Shown: positions 1 to 5,519 of the stretch, in pieces
How the letters are laid out: each line of letters starts with the position of its first letter
Position numbering within the stretch: the first letter of the stretch is position 1
Assembly (NCBI GenBank): GCA_945957495.1
Contig: CAMFLG010000163.1
Span: 1-7,037, forward strand
Origin: an uncultured Pseudorhodobacter sp.
Lineage (GTDB): Bacteria > Pseudomonadota > Alphaproteobacteria > Rhodobacterales > Rhodobacteraceae
Direction of reading: 5' to 3'
DNA length: 7,037 bases
Notes under the pieces: generated by a model
What the model saw: only the letters and a program-made list of their open reading frames with translations
Database searches by the model: none
Told to the model about the DNA's origin: nothing
Position numbers and translations under genes: made by a program

Positions 1-1015
1 GGGCGGGTATCTGACCAACTCGGAGGGCGAGCGCTGTATGGAGCGGTATGCGCCGCACTACAAGGATCTGGCACCGCGGGACTATGTGTCGCGCTGCATG
101 ACCATCGAGATCCGCGAAGGCCGTGGTGTGGGACCGAACAAGGACCACATCCATCTGCACCTGAACCACCTGCCGCCGGAAACGCTGGCGCTGCGCCTGC
201 CCGGCATTTCGGAATCGGCGCGGATTTTCGCGGGCGTCGATCTGCACAAGGAACCGATCCCGGTTCTGCCGACGGTGCATTACAACATGGGCGGTATTCC
301 GACGAACTACTTCGGCGAGGTGCTGAACCCCACCGCCGAGAACTCGGATGCGGTGGTGCCGGGTTTGATGGCCGTGGGCGAGGCGGGCTGTGCATCGGTG
401 CATGGCGCGAACCGGCTGGGTTCCAACAGCCTGATCGACCTTGTGGTGTTTGGCCGTGCCGCCGCCATTCGCGCGGGCGAAATCGTCAACCCCAAGGAAC
501 GGGCCGCCGATGTGAACCGGGCCGAGGTTGACCGTGCGCTGGACCGGTTTGACGCCACGCGCAACGCCAATGGCTCTATTCCCACCGCAGAGCTGCGGTT
601 GGAGATGCAAAAGACCATGCAGGCCGATGCGGCGGTGTTCCGCACCGACAAGACGCTGGCGGAAGGTGTTGCGAAGATGACGGCGATTGCGGGCAAGATG
701 GGGGACTTGAAAGTCACCGACCGCAGCCTTGTTTGGAACAGCGACCTGATGGAAACGCTGGAGTTGCAGAACCTGATGCCGAACGCGCTGGCGACGATCT
801 ATGGCGCGCATGCCCGCACCGAAAGCCGGGGCGCACATGCGCATGAGGATTATCCGAGCCGCGATGACGGAAACTGGCGCAAGCACACGTTGGCCCATGT
901 GGACGGCAACAAGGTGACGCTGGGCTATCGCCCGGTTCATACGGCGCCGCTGACCTCTGAAGCGGATGGTGGCATTTCGCTGAAGAAAATCGCCCCGGCA
1001 GAGCGGAAATTCTGA
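1..1015 (+). CDS. sdhA: Succinate dehydrogenase flavoprotein subunit, C-terminal part (5' end outside window)
   Basis: SdhA is the FAD-carrying catalytic subunit of complex II. It oxidises succinate to fumarate in the TCA cycle on the cytoplasmic face of the inner membrane. The reading frame is open from base 2, and 337 residues plus the stop are visible. It begins at the GGYLTNSEGER segment, so the N-terminal FAD domain, the flavinylated histidine and the catalytic arginine of the GCRGEGG motif lie upstream of the window. Visible active-site motifs are PTVHYNMGG (the substrate-binding His codon is 278-280) and HGANRLGSNS (Arg codon 413-415), followed by the helical C-terminal domain with RTESRGAH. 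The ATG at 38 is internal and is not the start. The stop overlaps the ATG of the next gene (TGATG), as expected in an operon. The family assignment is secure. Confidence 0.97.
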   Translation, partial: GGYLTNSEGERCMERYAPHYKDLAPRDYVSRCMTIEIREGRGVGPNKDHIHLHLNHLPPETLALRLPGISESARIFAGVDLHKEPIPVLPTVHYNMGGIPTNYFGEVLNPTAENSDAVVPGLMAVGEAGCASVHGANRLGSNSLIDLVVFGRAAAIRAGEIVNPKERAADVNRAEVDRALDRFDATRNANGSIPTAELRLEMQKTMQADAAVFRTDKTLAEGVAKMTAIAGKMGDLKVTDRSLVWNSDLMETLELQNLMPNALATIYGAHARTESRGAHAHEDYPSRDDGNWRKHTLAHVDGNKVTLGYRPVHTAPLTSEADGGISLKKIAPAERKF

Positions 1016-1329
1016 TGCTGCGTCTGGCGCTGCCTGCCCTGCTGTTGCTTGCCGCCTGCGATGTGAATGCGCTGGGCGATCAGGCCAAGCGCAAGGCTGC
1101 ACAGACGGTGATCGAGCCGGTGCTGGCGGTGAACATGCCCGCCCCTGTGGCGGCGGTGGGCACCGAATGCATTTTGAACAACGCCAGCCACGCCGAGATT
1201 GAGGATCTGGCACGCGATGTCGGGGTTGAGGCGGGTACGCTGACCGTCGCCCGCATCCGCAAGATCGCCGAACGGCCCGCCGCCCAAGCCTGCTTTGCCG
1301 CAGGTGGCGTGCCACCTTTGAAGGTTTAA
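1015..1329 (+). CDS. Small putative lipoprotein encoded between sdhA and sdhB
   Basis: This is a 104-residue protein of unknown function. Its N-terminus is a short hydrophobic signal sequence ending in a lipobox-like LAAC, with Cys15 as the candidate lipidated residue after cleavage. Asp16 follows; in enterobacteria Asp at this position favours inner-membrane retention, but whether that rule holds here is unknown. Two further cysteines (C52, C92) could form a disulfide in the periplasm. The rest is Ala/Val-rich with a charged helical middle (about residues 55-85). The ATG overlaps the sdhA stop by one base and no strong Shine-Dalgarno is present, so translational coupling to sdhA is likely; sdhB follows after 34 bases. 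From its position I infer a link to complex II assembly or the cell envelope, but no domain proves this. Confidence 0.8.
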   Translation: MLRLALPALLLLAACDVNALGDQAKRKAAQTVIEPVLAVNMPAPVAAVGTECILNNASHAEIEDLARDVGVEAGTLTVARIRKIAERPAAQACFAAGGVPPLKV

Positions 1330-1363
1330 GCGGCCACCGTGCCGCATTCAGAAAGGTCTGACC

Positions 1364-2140
1364 ATGGTTCAGTTCACCCTGCCGAAGAATTCCAAGATCC
1401 TGACCGGTAAGACCTGGCCGAAGCCGGACGGCAAGAACGTGCGCAAGTTCCAGATCTACCGCTGGAACCCCGATGATGGCCAGAACCCGCGGGTGGACAC
1501 CTATTTTCTGGATCTGGACAAATGCGGCCCGATGATTCTGGATGCGCTGATCAAGATCAAGAACGAGATTGACCCGACGCTGACCTTCCGGCGGTCTTGC
1601 CGCGAAGGCATTTGCGGTTCCTGCGCGATGAACATTGACGGCAGCAACACGCTGGCCTGCATCTATGGGCTGGATGAGGTGAAGGGCGATGTGAAGATTT
1701 ACCCCTTGCCGCATATGCCGGTGATTAAGGATCTGATCCCGGATCTGACGCATTTCTACGCCCAACACGCCAGCATCATGCCCTGGCTGGAAACCAAGAC
1801 CAACCGCCCGGCCAAGGAATGGCGCCAGTCGATTGAAGACCGCGCGAAACTGGACGGGCTTTACGAATGCGTCATGTGTGCGTCCTGTAGCACGTCTTGC
1901 CCGTCGTACTGGTGGAACGGCGACAAATATCTGGGGCCAGCCGCGCTGTTGCACGCCTATCGCTGGATCATCGACAGCCGGGATGAGGCCACGGGTGAGC
2001 GTCTGGACGAGTTGGAAGACCCGTTCAAGCTGTACCGCTGCCACACGATCATGAACTGCACCAAGACCTGCCCGAAGGGGCTGAACCCGGCGGCGGCGAT
2101 TGCCTCGATCAAGAAGATGATGGTCGATCGGGTGGTGTGA
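1364..2140 (+). CDS. sdhB: Succinate dehydrogenase iron-sulfur subunit
   Basis: SdhB carries electrons from the SdhA flavin to the quinone site through three Fe-S clusters in membrane-bound complex II. The protein has 258 residues, normal for alphaproteobacteria. The ferredoxin-like N-terminal domain holds the [2Fe-2S] ligands C79, C84, C87 and C99 (SCREGICGSC...C). The C-terminal domain has C169-x2-C172-x2-C175-x3-C179 and C226, C232, C236, which supply the [4Fe-4S] cluster (169, 172, 175, 236) and the [3Fe-4S] cluster (179, 226, 232). The SYWWN motif at 181-185 includes the tryptophan that contacts quinone in E. coli SdhB. GAAAGG at 1351-1356 lies 7 bases before the ATG. It is the last gene of the operon and is followed at once by a strong hairpin. 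All key residues are present and the assignment is secure. Confidence 0.98.
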   Translation: MVQFTLPKNSKILTGKTWPKPDGKNVRKFQIYRWNPDDGQNPRVDTYFLDLDKCGPMILDALIKIKNEIDPTLTFRRSCREGICGSCAMNIDGSNTLACIYGLDEVKGDVKIYPLPHMPVIKDLIPDLTHFYAQHASIMPWLETKTNRPAKEWRQSIEDRAKLDGLYECVMCASCSTSCPSYWWNGDKYLGPAALLHAYRWIIDSRDEATGERLDELEDPFKLYRCHTIMNCTKTCPKGLNPAAAIASIKKMMVDRVV

Positions 2141-2145
2141 TCAAA

Positions 2146-2167
2146 AAAGGCGCCTTCGGGCGCCTTT
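2146..2167. terminator. Bidirectional intrinsic terminator between sdhB and the convergent autoinducer-binding gene
   Basis: AAAGGCGCC-TTCG-GGCGCCTTT forms a perfect 9-bp stem with a stable TTCG tetraloop. It starts 5 bases after the sdhB stop and ends 3 bases before the stop of the opposing gene. On the minus strand the stem runs into six T residues (A-run 2143-2148 on +), which is a textbook terminator. On the + strand the tail is TTTCGCTT, which is weaker but plausible. Confidence 0.92.
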
Positions 2168-2170
2168 CGC

Positions 2171-2647
2171 TTAGCCCAAACTGCGCAGGGCGTCCTGGGT
2201 GTTGGCGGGGAAAGCCTCGATCCCTTCGGTCAGGGCGTGGATTTCCTCGACGATGCGGATGATCTTTGCGCGTTCGGCTTCGGTGAAGGGGGCGCCGGAT
2301 TTGGTCAGCCCGGCGATGGTGCGGGATGTGGCGGGGCCGAAGGAAAACGTCCAGCCATTGGTCAGCCCGTGCTCCACGGCGGCGCGCATCACGCCTGCGG
2401 GATCTTGTTCGGAAAGGTCAGCCCATTCGACGGTGCCGGTGTTGGTCAGCCCCCAATGCACCACCGGGTCTGACAGCATAAAACCCTGTTCACTATAATG
2501 TTCTATCCACTTCTGCCCGTAGGTGCGATAAAGCAGGGAAGGGCGGGTGTAGCGAATGTGGATGGCCAGAGCAAATCCGGTGTCGCAAAAAGAAGAAAGC
2601 TGGATCAGCGCTTTGCCGACGGCCTCTTCTTTGGTCGTATGTGTCAC
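2171..2647 (-). CDS. Stand-alone autoinducer (AHL)-binding domain protein, LuxR-like but lacking the HTH
   Basis: This 158-residue protein matches only the N-terminal signal-binding half of LuxR-family regulators. The conserved ligand-pocket pattern is visible: W47, Y51, D60-P61, W75 and G98 (compare W57, Y61, D70-P71, W85 and G113 of TraR). The protein ends at LRSLG, about where the linker to the DNA-binding domain would begin, and the terminator follows directly, so no HTH is encoded. The start is GTG (2645-2647); an in-frame stop lies just upstream, and AAAGGA at 2656-2661 gives a good spacing of 9. It diverges from the luxR gene across 108 bp. By analogy with HTH-less TraR-like proteins such as TrlR of Agrobacterium, it could form non-binding heterodimers with LuxR or sequester AHL. 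That role is inferred; the domain call is strong. Confidence 0.88.
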   Translation of the reverse strand: MTHTTKEEAVGKALIQLSSFCDTGFALAIHIRYTRPSLLYRTYGQKWIEHYSEQGFMLSDPVVHWGLTNTGTVEWADLSEQDPAGVMRAAVEHGLTNGWTFSFGPATSRTIAGLTKSGAPFTEAERAKIIRIVEEIHALTEGIEAFPANTQDALRSLG

Positions 2648-2673
2648 GTTCTTTCATCCTTTAACTGCCAGTG

Positions 2674-2683
2674 GTTGCGCAAC
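2674..2683. promoter_or_regulatory. Perfect palindrome GTTGCGCAAC in the divergent control region
   Basis: This 10-bp perfect dyad lies in the 108-bp region shared by the two divergent LuxR-family genes, 20 bases upstream of a consensus -35 hexamer. It is a candidate operator. It is shorter than a classical 18-20 bp lux box and the flanks do not extend the symmetry, so identity with a LuxR site is unproven. Confidence 0.35.
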
Positions 2684-2702
2684 ACAATTTCAACGGGCAA
2701 TC

Positions 2703-2732
2703 TTGACACATCCACGCTATGACTCGCATAGG
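2703..2732 (+). promoter_or_regulatory. Candidate sigma70 promoter for luxR
   Basis: A perfect -35 hexamer TTGACA (2703-2708) is followed after 18 bases by CATAGG (2727-2732), which matches the -10 consensus at only three of six positions. It would start transcription about 15-20 bases before the luxR ATG. The weak -10 suggests activator dependence or a misassigned element. Confidence 0.4.
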
Positions 2733-2755
2733 CGTTCGGCAACTGTTTTGAGCAT

Positions 2756-3367
2756 ATGAATCTGCTGCTTGCAATGAAAGATCAAATCAATCGCGTTGCC
2801 CCTGCTGGGTTCTATGTGGCTTTGCGGGTTGGATTTTCTTTCCCCGAGGAAGAGCTGAACGCCCTGCCGGAGCTTTGGGTCGAATTTTACACAACCCATG
2901 GTTTGGTGGTGCAGGATCCGGCGATGCGCTGGGTTTATGGCAACACTGGCTGCATCCGATTCTCGGAAATGGCGATGCCGGACCCGCAGCAGGTGCGCGG
3001 GCATGCCGCCGTGTTCGGGCTGAGCCATGGTGCCGCAGTCTCTGTCATGGCTGCAACCGACCGGGGGCGGCGCAGCTATGGGCTGTTTTACCGCGATGAC
3101 CGCGATTTTCACGATGCGGAAGTGTCGGAACTGCATCGCATCATGGGGCAGTTGCACAAGGGCCCCGAGGATGAACGCAGTCTGACGGCGGCGGAAATCG
3201 AGGCGCTGAAGATGCAGTCCGAGGGGCTGCGGCTGAAACAGATCGCCGGAAAGCTTGGCATTTCGGAAAGCGCGGTCAAGGCGCGACTGAACAACGTCAA
3301 GCGCAAGCTGGGCGCCAAGACACAATCACAGGCTGCATCAATTGCGGCGGCGCGGCGGATTCTGTGA
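2756..3367 (+). CDS. LuxR-family transcriptional regulator (autoinducer-binding domain + HTH)
   Basis: This is a 203-residue quorum-sensing regulator, somewhat shorter than typical LuxR proteins (about 230-250). Residues 15-135 form the autoinducer-binding domain with W41, Y45 and D54-P55 in the pocket. The position of TraR W85 appears to be F69. Residues 142-200 form the LuxR-type helix-turn-helix: LTAAEIEAL, then G-x5-IAGKLGISESAVKARLNNVKRKLG. There is no clear Shine-Dalgarno before the ATG; only TTTTGAGC precedes it, so the exact start is less certain, though M7 is no better supported. luxI follows on the same strand after 120 bp, making this the probable receptor for the AHL that LuxI makes. 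It shares W-x-E-x-Y, DP and NTG motifs with the divergent HTH-less protein. Which genes it regulates cannot be read from the sequence. Confidence 0.93.
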   Translation: MNLLLAMKDQINRVAPAGFYVALRVGFSFPEEELNALPELWVEFYTTHGLVVQDPAMRWVYGNTGCIRFSEMAMPDPQQVRGHAAVFGLSHGAAVSVMAATDRGRRSYGLFYRDDRDFHDAEVSELHRIMGQLHKGPEDERSLTAAEIEALKMQSEGLRLKQIAGKLGISESAVKARLNNVKRKLGAKTQSQAASIAAARRIL

Positions 3368-3377
3368 GGTTGTTTCC

Positions 3378-3417
3378 AAATTCGAACGAGTTTCTGTTTC
3401 TCCTTGCGTTTGTGGAG
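3378..3417 (+). promoter_or_regulatory. Candidate LuxR-binding dyads upstream of luxI
   Basis: Two dyads lie in the 120-bp luxR-luxI gap. AAATTCG-AA-CGAGTTT (3378-3393) pairs at 6 of 7 positions. CTCC-N10-GGAG (3400-3417) is 18 bp, close to the layout of lux boxes. A TATTAT at 3442-3447 could serve as the -10, which would put the second dyad near -45, about where LuxR-type activators bind. Neither dyad matches a lux-box consensus well, so this is tentative. Confidence 0.3.
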
Positions 3418-3487
3418 GATGCGTCAACTCAACTTACAGGATATTATCGTTCTATCTGAAACCAGTTGCCCCTTCAGGAGAACATAA

Positions 3488-4162
3488 ATGGAAAATATCC
3501 GCTTCGACTTTTCGAACTTTCACCGTCATGGAACAGCCTTCTATGATTTTCTGGCCTTGCGGAAGCAGGTCTTTGTTGACGATTTGGGCTGGGACATTCC
3601 GCATGACGAAAACGTCGAGATGGACCAGTATGATACGCCAATTGCTCAATATTCTTTGGTTTTGAAGGATGGAAAAGTGGTGGGCGGCGCCCGGGGGATG
3701 GCCACCACCGCGATCTGGGGCGAGCATACTTACATGCTGCGCGATGCCTATTCCGGCAAGCTTCCGCACATTCCCGCACATGTGATGTCGGTCGAGATTG
3801 CAACGCCGAATGTCTGGGAATGTACGCGTTTGGTGATGTCTGATTCGCTGACCACCCAAGCCGAACGCAGCGAATGTCTGACCTTGATTGTTGACGGGTT
3901 GGTGGAAATCACCCGAAAGCGCGGCGGGACAGAGCTGATTTGCCTGTCCTCGATGGCACTGATGCGGGCGCTGCGGCAATTGGGCTATGACGTCACGAAA
4001 TTGGGGGATACCTATCGCAACGACGAGGATGGGCGGCTTTACGGTGTGCTGCGCATGCCGGCGGAGTATTCCAAGGCGCGGCGCGCGGCGACCCAGCCGA
4101 TCCCCTTCGTGGCCCGGCGCCCCGTTGTAGAGCAACCGATCTGGAAAGAAGCCATTGCCTGA
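3488..4162 (+). CDS. Acyl-homoserine-lactone synthase (LuxI family)
   Basis: LuxI enzymes make the diffusible AHL signal in the cytoplasm from S-adenosylmethionine and an acyl-ACP. All conserved residues of the family are present: R25, F29, W35, D46, D49, R69, E111 and R114, in the motifs LRKQVF, GW, D-x2-YD, GGARG and WECTRL. The first six sit one residue beyond the EsaI/LuxI numbering. The distance from R69 to E111 is about a dozen residues longer than in EsaI, and about 30 residues follow the final GVLRMP strand, giving 224 residues in all. AGGAG at 3476-3480 lies 7 bases before the ATG. The acyl chain made cannot be deduced with confidence. It lies downstream of luxR and ends at a strong hairpin; positive autoregulation is the usual pattern for such pairs but is not shown here. 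Confidence 0.96.
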   Translation: MENIRFDFSNFHRHGTAFYDFLALRKQVFVDDLGWDIPHDENVEMDQYDTPIAQYSLVLKDGKVVGGARGMATTAIWGEHTYMLRDAYSGKLPHIPAHVMSVEIATPNVWECTRLVMSDSLTTQAERSECLTLIVDGLVEITRKRGGTELICLSSMALMRALRQLGYDVTKLGDTYRNDEDGRLYGVLRMPAEYSKARRAATQPIPFVARRPVVEQPIWKEAIA

Positions 4163-4167
4163 GATCC

Positions 4168-4198
4168 GGCAAGCGCCGCAGCCAAAGCGGCGCTTGCC
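4168..4198 (+). terminator. Hairpin terminator after luxI
   Basis: GGCAAGCGCCGC and GCGGCGCTTGCC form a perfect 12-bp stem with a 7-base loop (4180-4186), 5 bases after the luxI stop. The tail is only moderately T-rich (CATATTCCCTTTG), so some read-through into the next small gene is possible. Confidence 0.8.
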
Positions 4199-4237
4199 CA
4201 TATTCCCTTTGTGTCTGCGCCATGCAAAGGTGCAGAC

Positions 4238-4438
4238 ATGCCAATTCTTTTGCTATTCCTGCTGGTTGCCGTCTTTGCCTACCTGTGGTGGGACCGCCGC
4301 GGCAGCAGCCTGACGCGTCAGTGCCGCTGGCGGTTGGACAGGGGCCTTGGGCCGACCACCTATCGCTGCGCCAGTTGCGGCGCGGTGAATGACCCGGGGC
4401 CGAGCAAGCCGCCAAGGCAGTGCCTGCGGTCGCGCTGA
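4238..4438 (+). CDS. Small single-pass membrane protein with four cysteines, unknown function
   Basis: This is a 66-residue protein with no family I can name. Residues 3-18 are a hydrophobic membrane segment ending in WW and followed by DRR, so the tail is probably cytoplasmic. The tail carries C29, C44-x2-C47 and C62. The spacing is symmetric (15, 3 and 15 residues), which suggests a small zinc-ribbon-like metal site. I chose the ATG at 4238 because AAAGG at 4226-4230 lies 7 bases upstream and the hydrophobic segment then begins at once; GTG 4211 would add nine polar residues with no benefit. It lies 39 bases beyond the luxI terminator hairpin and converges on the aldo/keto reductase gene with 3 bases between stops. 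Base composition and codon use resemble the neighbours. Function is unknown. Confidence 0.75.
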   Translation: MPILLLFLLVAVFAYLWWDRRGSSLTRQCRWRLDRGLGPTTYRCASCGAVNDPGPSKPPRQCLRSR

Positions 4439-4441
4439 GCC

Positions 4442-5416
4442 CTAGCAGTAGCGTTCGATGGCCAGCAGTTGATGATCGCCATAACGGTCGCCGCTGGCCC
4501 AGCCGGGCGGCAGGATGCGGTCAATCTCTGCCAGATCTTCGGGCGTCAGTGTGATCGTAGCAGCCTGCACCCATTGCCGCAGATTGGCCGCCTTGCGGGT
4601 GCCGGGTATCGGGATCAGATGCTGGCCGCGAGACAGAACCCATGCAAGCGCCGTGGCTGGGGTGGACCAGCCGCGCGATGCGCAAAAGGCCCGGAATGCA
4701 TTGATTTTCTGGGTGTTTTGCGAGAAATACGGCTCGGTAAAGCGCGGGTTCTGGCCGCGAAAGCCATCGGTGGGCTGTGCAAGCGGCGCATCGCCCAACA
4801 TGCCGCGCGCCAGCGGCGAAAACGGGATAAAGGCCACGCCAAGGCTTTGGCAGGCCTGAATCAGGCCCAACTCCGGCTGGCGCGTCCAAAGCGAATATTC
4901 GTTCTGAATGGCGGTGCAGGGGTGAATCGCATGCGCCTCGTGCAGGGTGTAGGGGGCGATTTCCGACATGCCGTAGCCGCCGATCTTGCCCTCTTCGATC
5001 AGGCGCGACAGGGTGCCGATCACCTCGGACAGGGGGCGTTCATGTTCGCGGCGGTGGATATAGAACAATTCGACATGATCGCGGTTCAGCCGTTTCAGCG
5101 ATGCCTCCAATTCGGCGCGCAGATGCGCCTCTGAATTGTCGATCCGCCGGGGCGGGCCTGCAACAAAGCTGGCCTTGGTGGCGATGGTCACATTGGGGCG
5201 GCGGCTGGAAAGCCATTTGCCGACAATGGTTTCGCTGATGCCCATGCCATAGATGTTGGCGATGTCGATGAAGGTGATGCCGGCGTCAAGCATGGCATCC
5301 AGGCAGGCAAGGCTTTCGGCCTCATCCGTGGGGCCGAAAATGCCGCCGAAAGACATCGCGCCCAGGCCGATGGCCGATACCATGGGGCCGTTTGACCCGA
5401 GTTTGCGCTGTTGCAT
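4442..5416 (-). CDS. Aldo/keto reductase
   Basis: This 324-residue NADPH-dependent oxidoreductase of the aldo/keto reductase superfamily is predicted to be a cytoplasmic TIM barrel that reduces aldehydes or ketones; its substrate cannot be told. The catalytic tetrad is complete: D51 and Y56 (FIDIANIYG), K81 (IATKASF) and H121 (LFYIHRR). Further family features are the N-terminal RKLGSNGPMVSAIGLG, EYSLWTR near the middle, PFSPLARGMLG and the cofactor-binding IPIPGTRKAANL near the C-terminus. I chose the ATG at 5414-5416 because AGGAGA at 5423-5428 lies 6 bases upstream and homology starts there. A longer open frame from 5473 would add an arginine-rich tail whose start lies inside a good promoter. 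The gene is downstream of deoD but separated by a hairpin and its own likely promoter. Confidence 0.94.
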   Translation of the reverse strand: MQQRKLGSNGPMVSAIGLGAMSFGGIFGPTDEAESLACLDAMLDAGITFIDIANIYGMGISETIVGKWLSSRRPNVTIATKASFVAGPPRRIDNSEAHLRAELEASLKRLNRDHVELFYIHRREHERPLSEVIGTLSRLIEEGKIGGYGMSEIAPYTLHEAHAIHPCTAIQNEYSLWTRQPELGLIQACQSLGVAFIPFSPLARGMLGDAPLAQPTDGFRGQNPRFTEPYFSQNTQKINAFRAFCASRGWSTPATALAWVLSRGQHLIPIPGTRKAANLRQWVQAATITLTPEDLAEIDRILPPGWASGDRYGDHQLLAIERYC

Positions 5417-5444
5417 AGCCCGTCTCCTGCGTTTGGGGGAGGGC

Positions 5445-5473
5445 AATAGACGCCTGCGAATCGGTTTGGTCAA
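5445..5473 (-). promoter_or_regulatory. Sigma70-type promoter of the aldo/keto reductase gene
   Basis: On the minus strand TTGACC (5468-5473, 5 of 6 matches to the -35 consensus) is followed after exactly 17 bases by TCTATT (5445-5450, 4 of 6 matches to the -10). Transcription would start near 5438, about 22 bases before the ATG at 5416. It sits just past the deoD hairpin, which fits an independent transcription unit. Confidence 0.6.
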
Positions 5474-5474
5474 G

Positions 5475-5498
5475 CGGAAATCCCGGCTGGGATTTCCG
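5475..5498. terminator. Hairpin between deoD and the aldo/keto reductase gene
   Basis: CGGAAATCCC-GGCT-GGGATTTCCG is a perfect 10-bp stem with a 4-base loop, 21 bases beyond the deoD stop. In the deoD direction the tail is CTTGACC with no T-run, so termination may be incomplete; on the other strand TTT follows. The promoter of the next gene begins two bases after it. Confidence 0.65.
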
Positions 5499-5519
5499 TT
5501 TCAGATCAGGGGGCTGGGG

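Noticed and set aside
2717..3325. 202-codon open frame antisense to luxR
   Set aside because: It overlaps a convincing LuxR regulator throughout and shows no family resemblance.
3455..3478. Hairpin hiding the luxI Shine-Dalgarno (TCTGAA with TTCAGG)
   Set aside because: Only five Watson-Crick pairs plus one wobble around a 12-base loop; too weak to claim.
3452..4201. 249-codon open frame on the minus strand across luxI
   Set aside because: It is antisense to a clear AHL synthase, resembles no family, is rich in Arg/His/Gly/Pro as expected from GC-rich shadow frames, and would run through the luxI terminator stem.
4211..4237. GTG start at 4211 for the small membrane protein
   Set aside because: It lacks a Shine-Dalgarno; the ATG at 4238 has AAAGG at the right distance and begins the hydrophobic segment.
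4206..4238. H-type pseudoknot from the two crossing stems
   Set aside because: The connecting loops would be 0 and 1 base, too short to span the 6- and 7-bp stems, so the stems are treated as alternatives.
4469..5134. 221-codon open frame on the + strand opposite the aldo/keto reductase
   Set aside because: The opposite strand encodes a complete catalytic tetrad and family motifs; this frame is a GC-driven shadow with no recognisable domain.
5417..5473. Longer N-terminus for the aldo/keto reductase from 5473
   Set aside because: The extra 19 residues are Arg-rich and unlike the family, the start would lie inside the promoter's -35, and a good Shine-Dalgarno serves the ATG at 5416.
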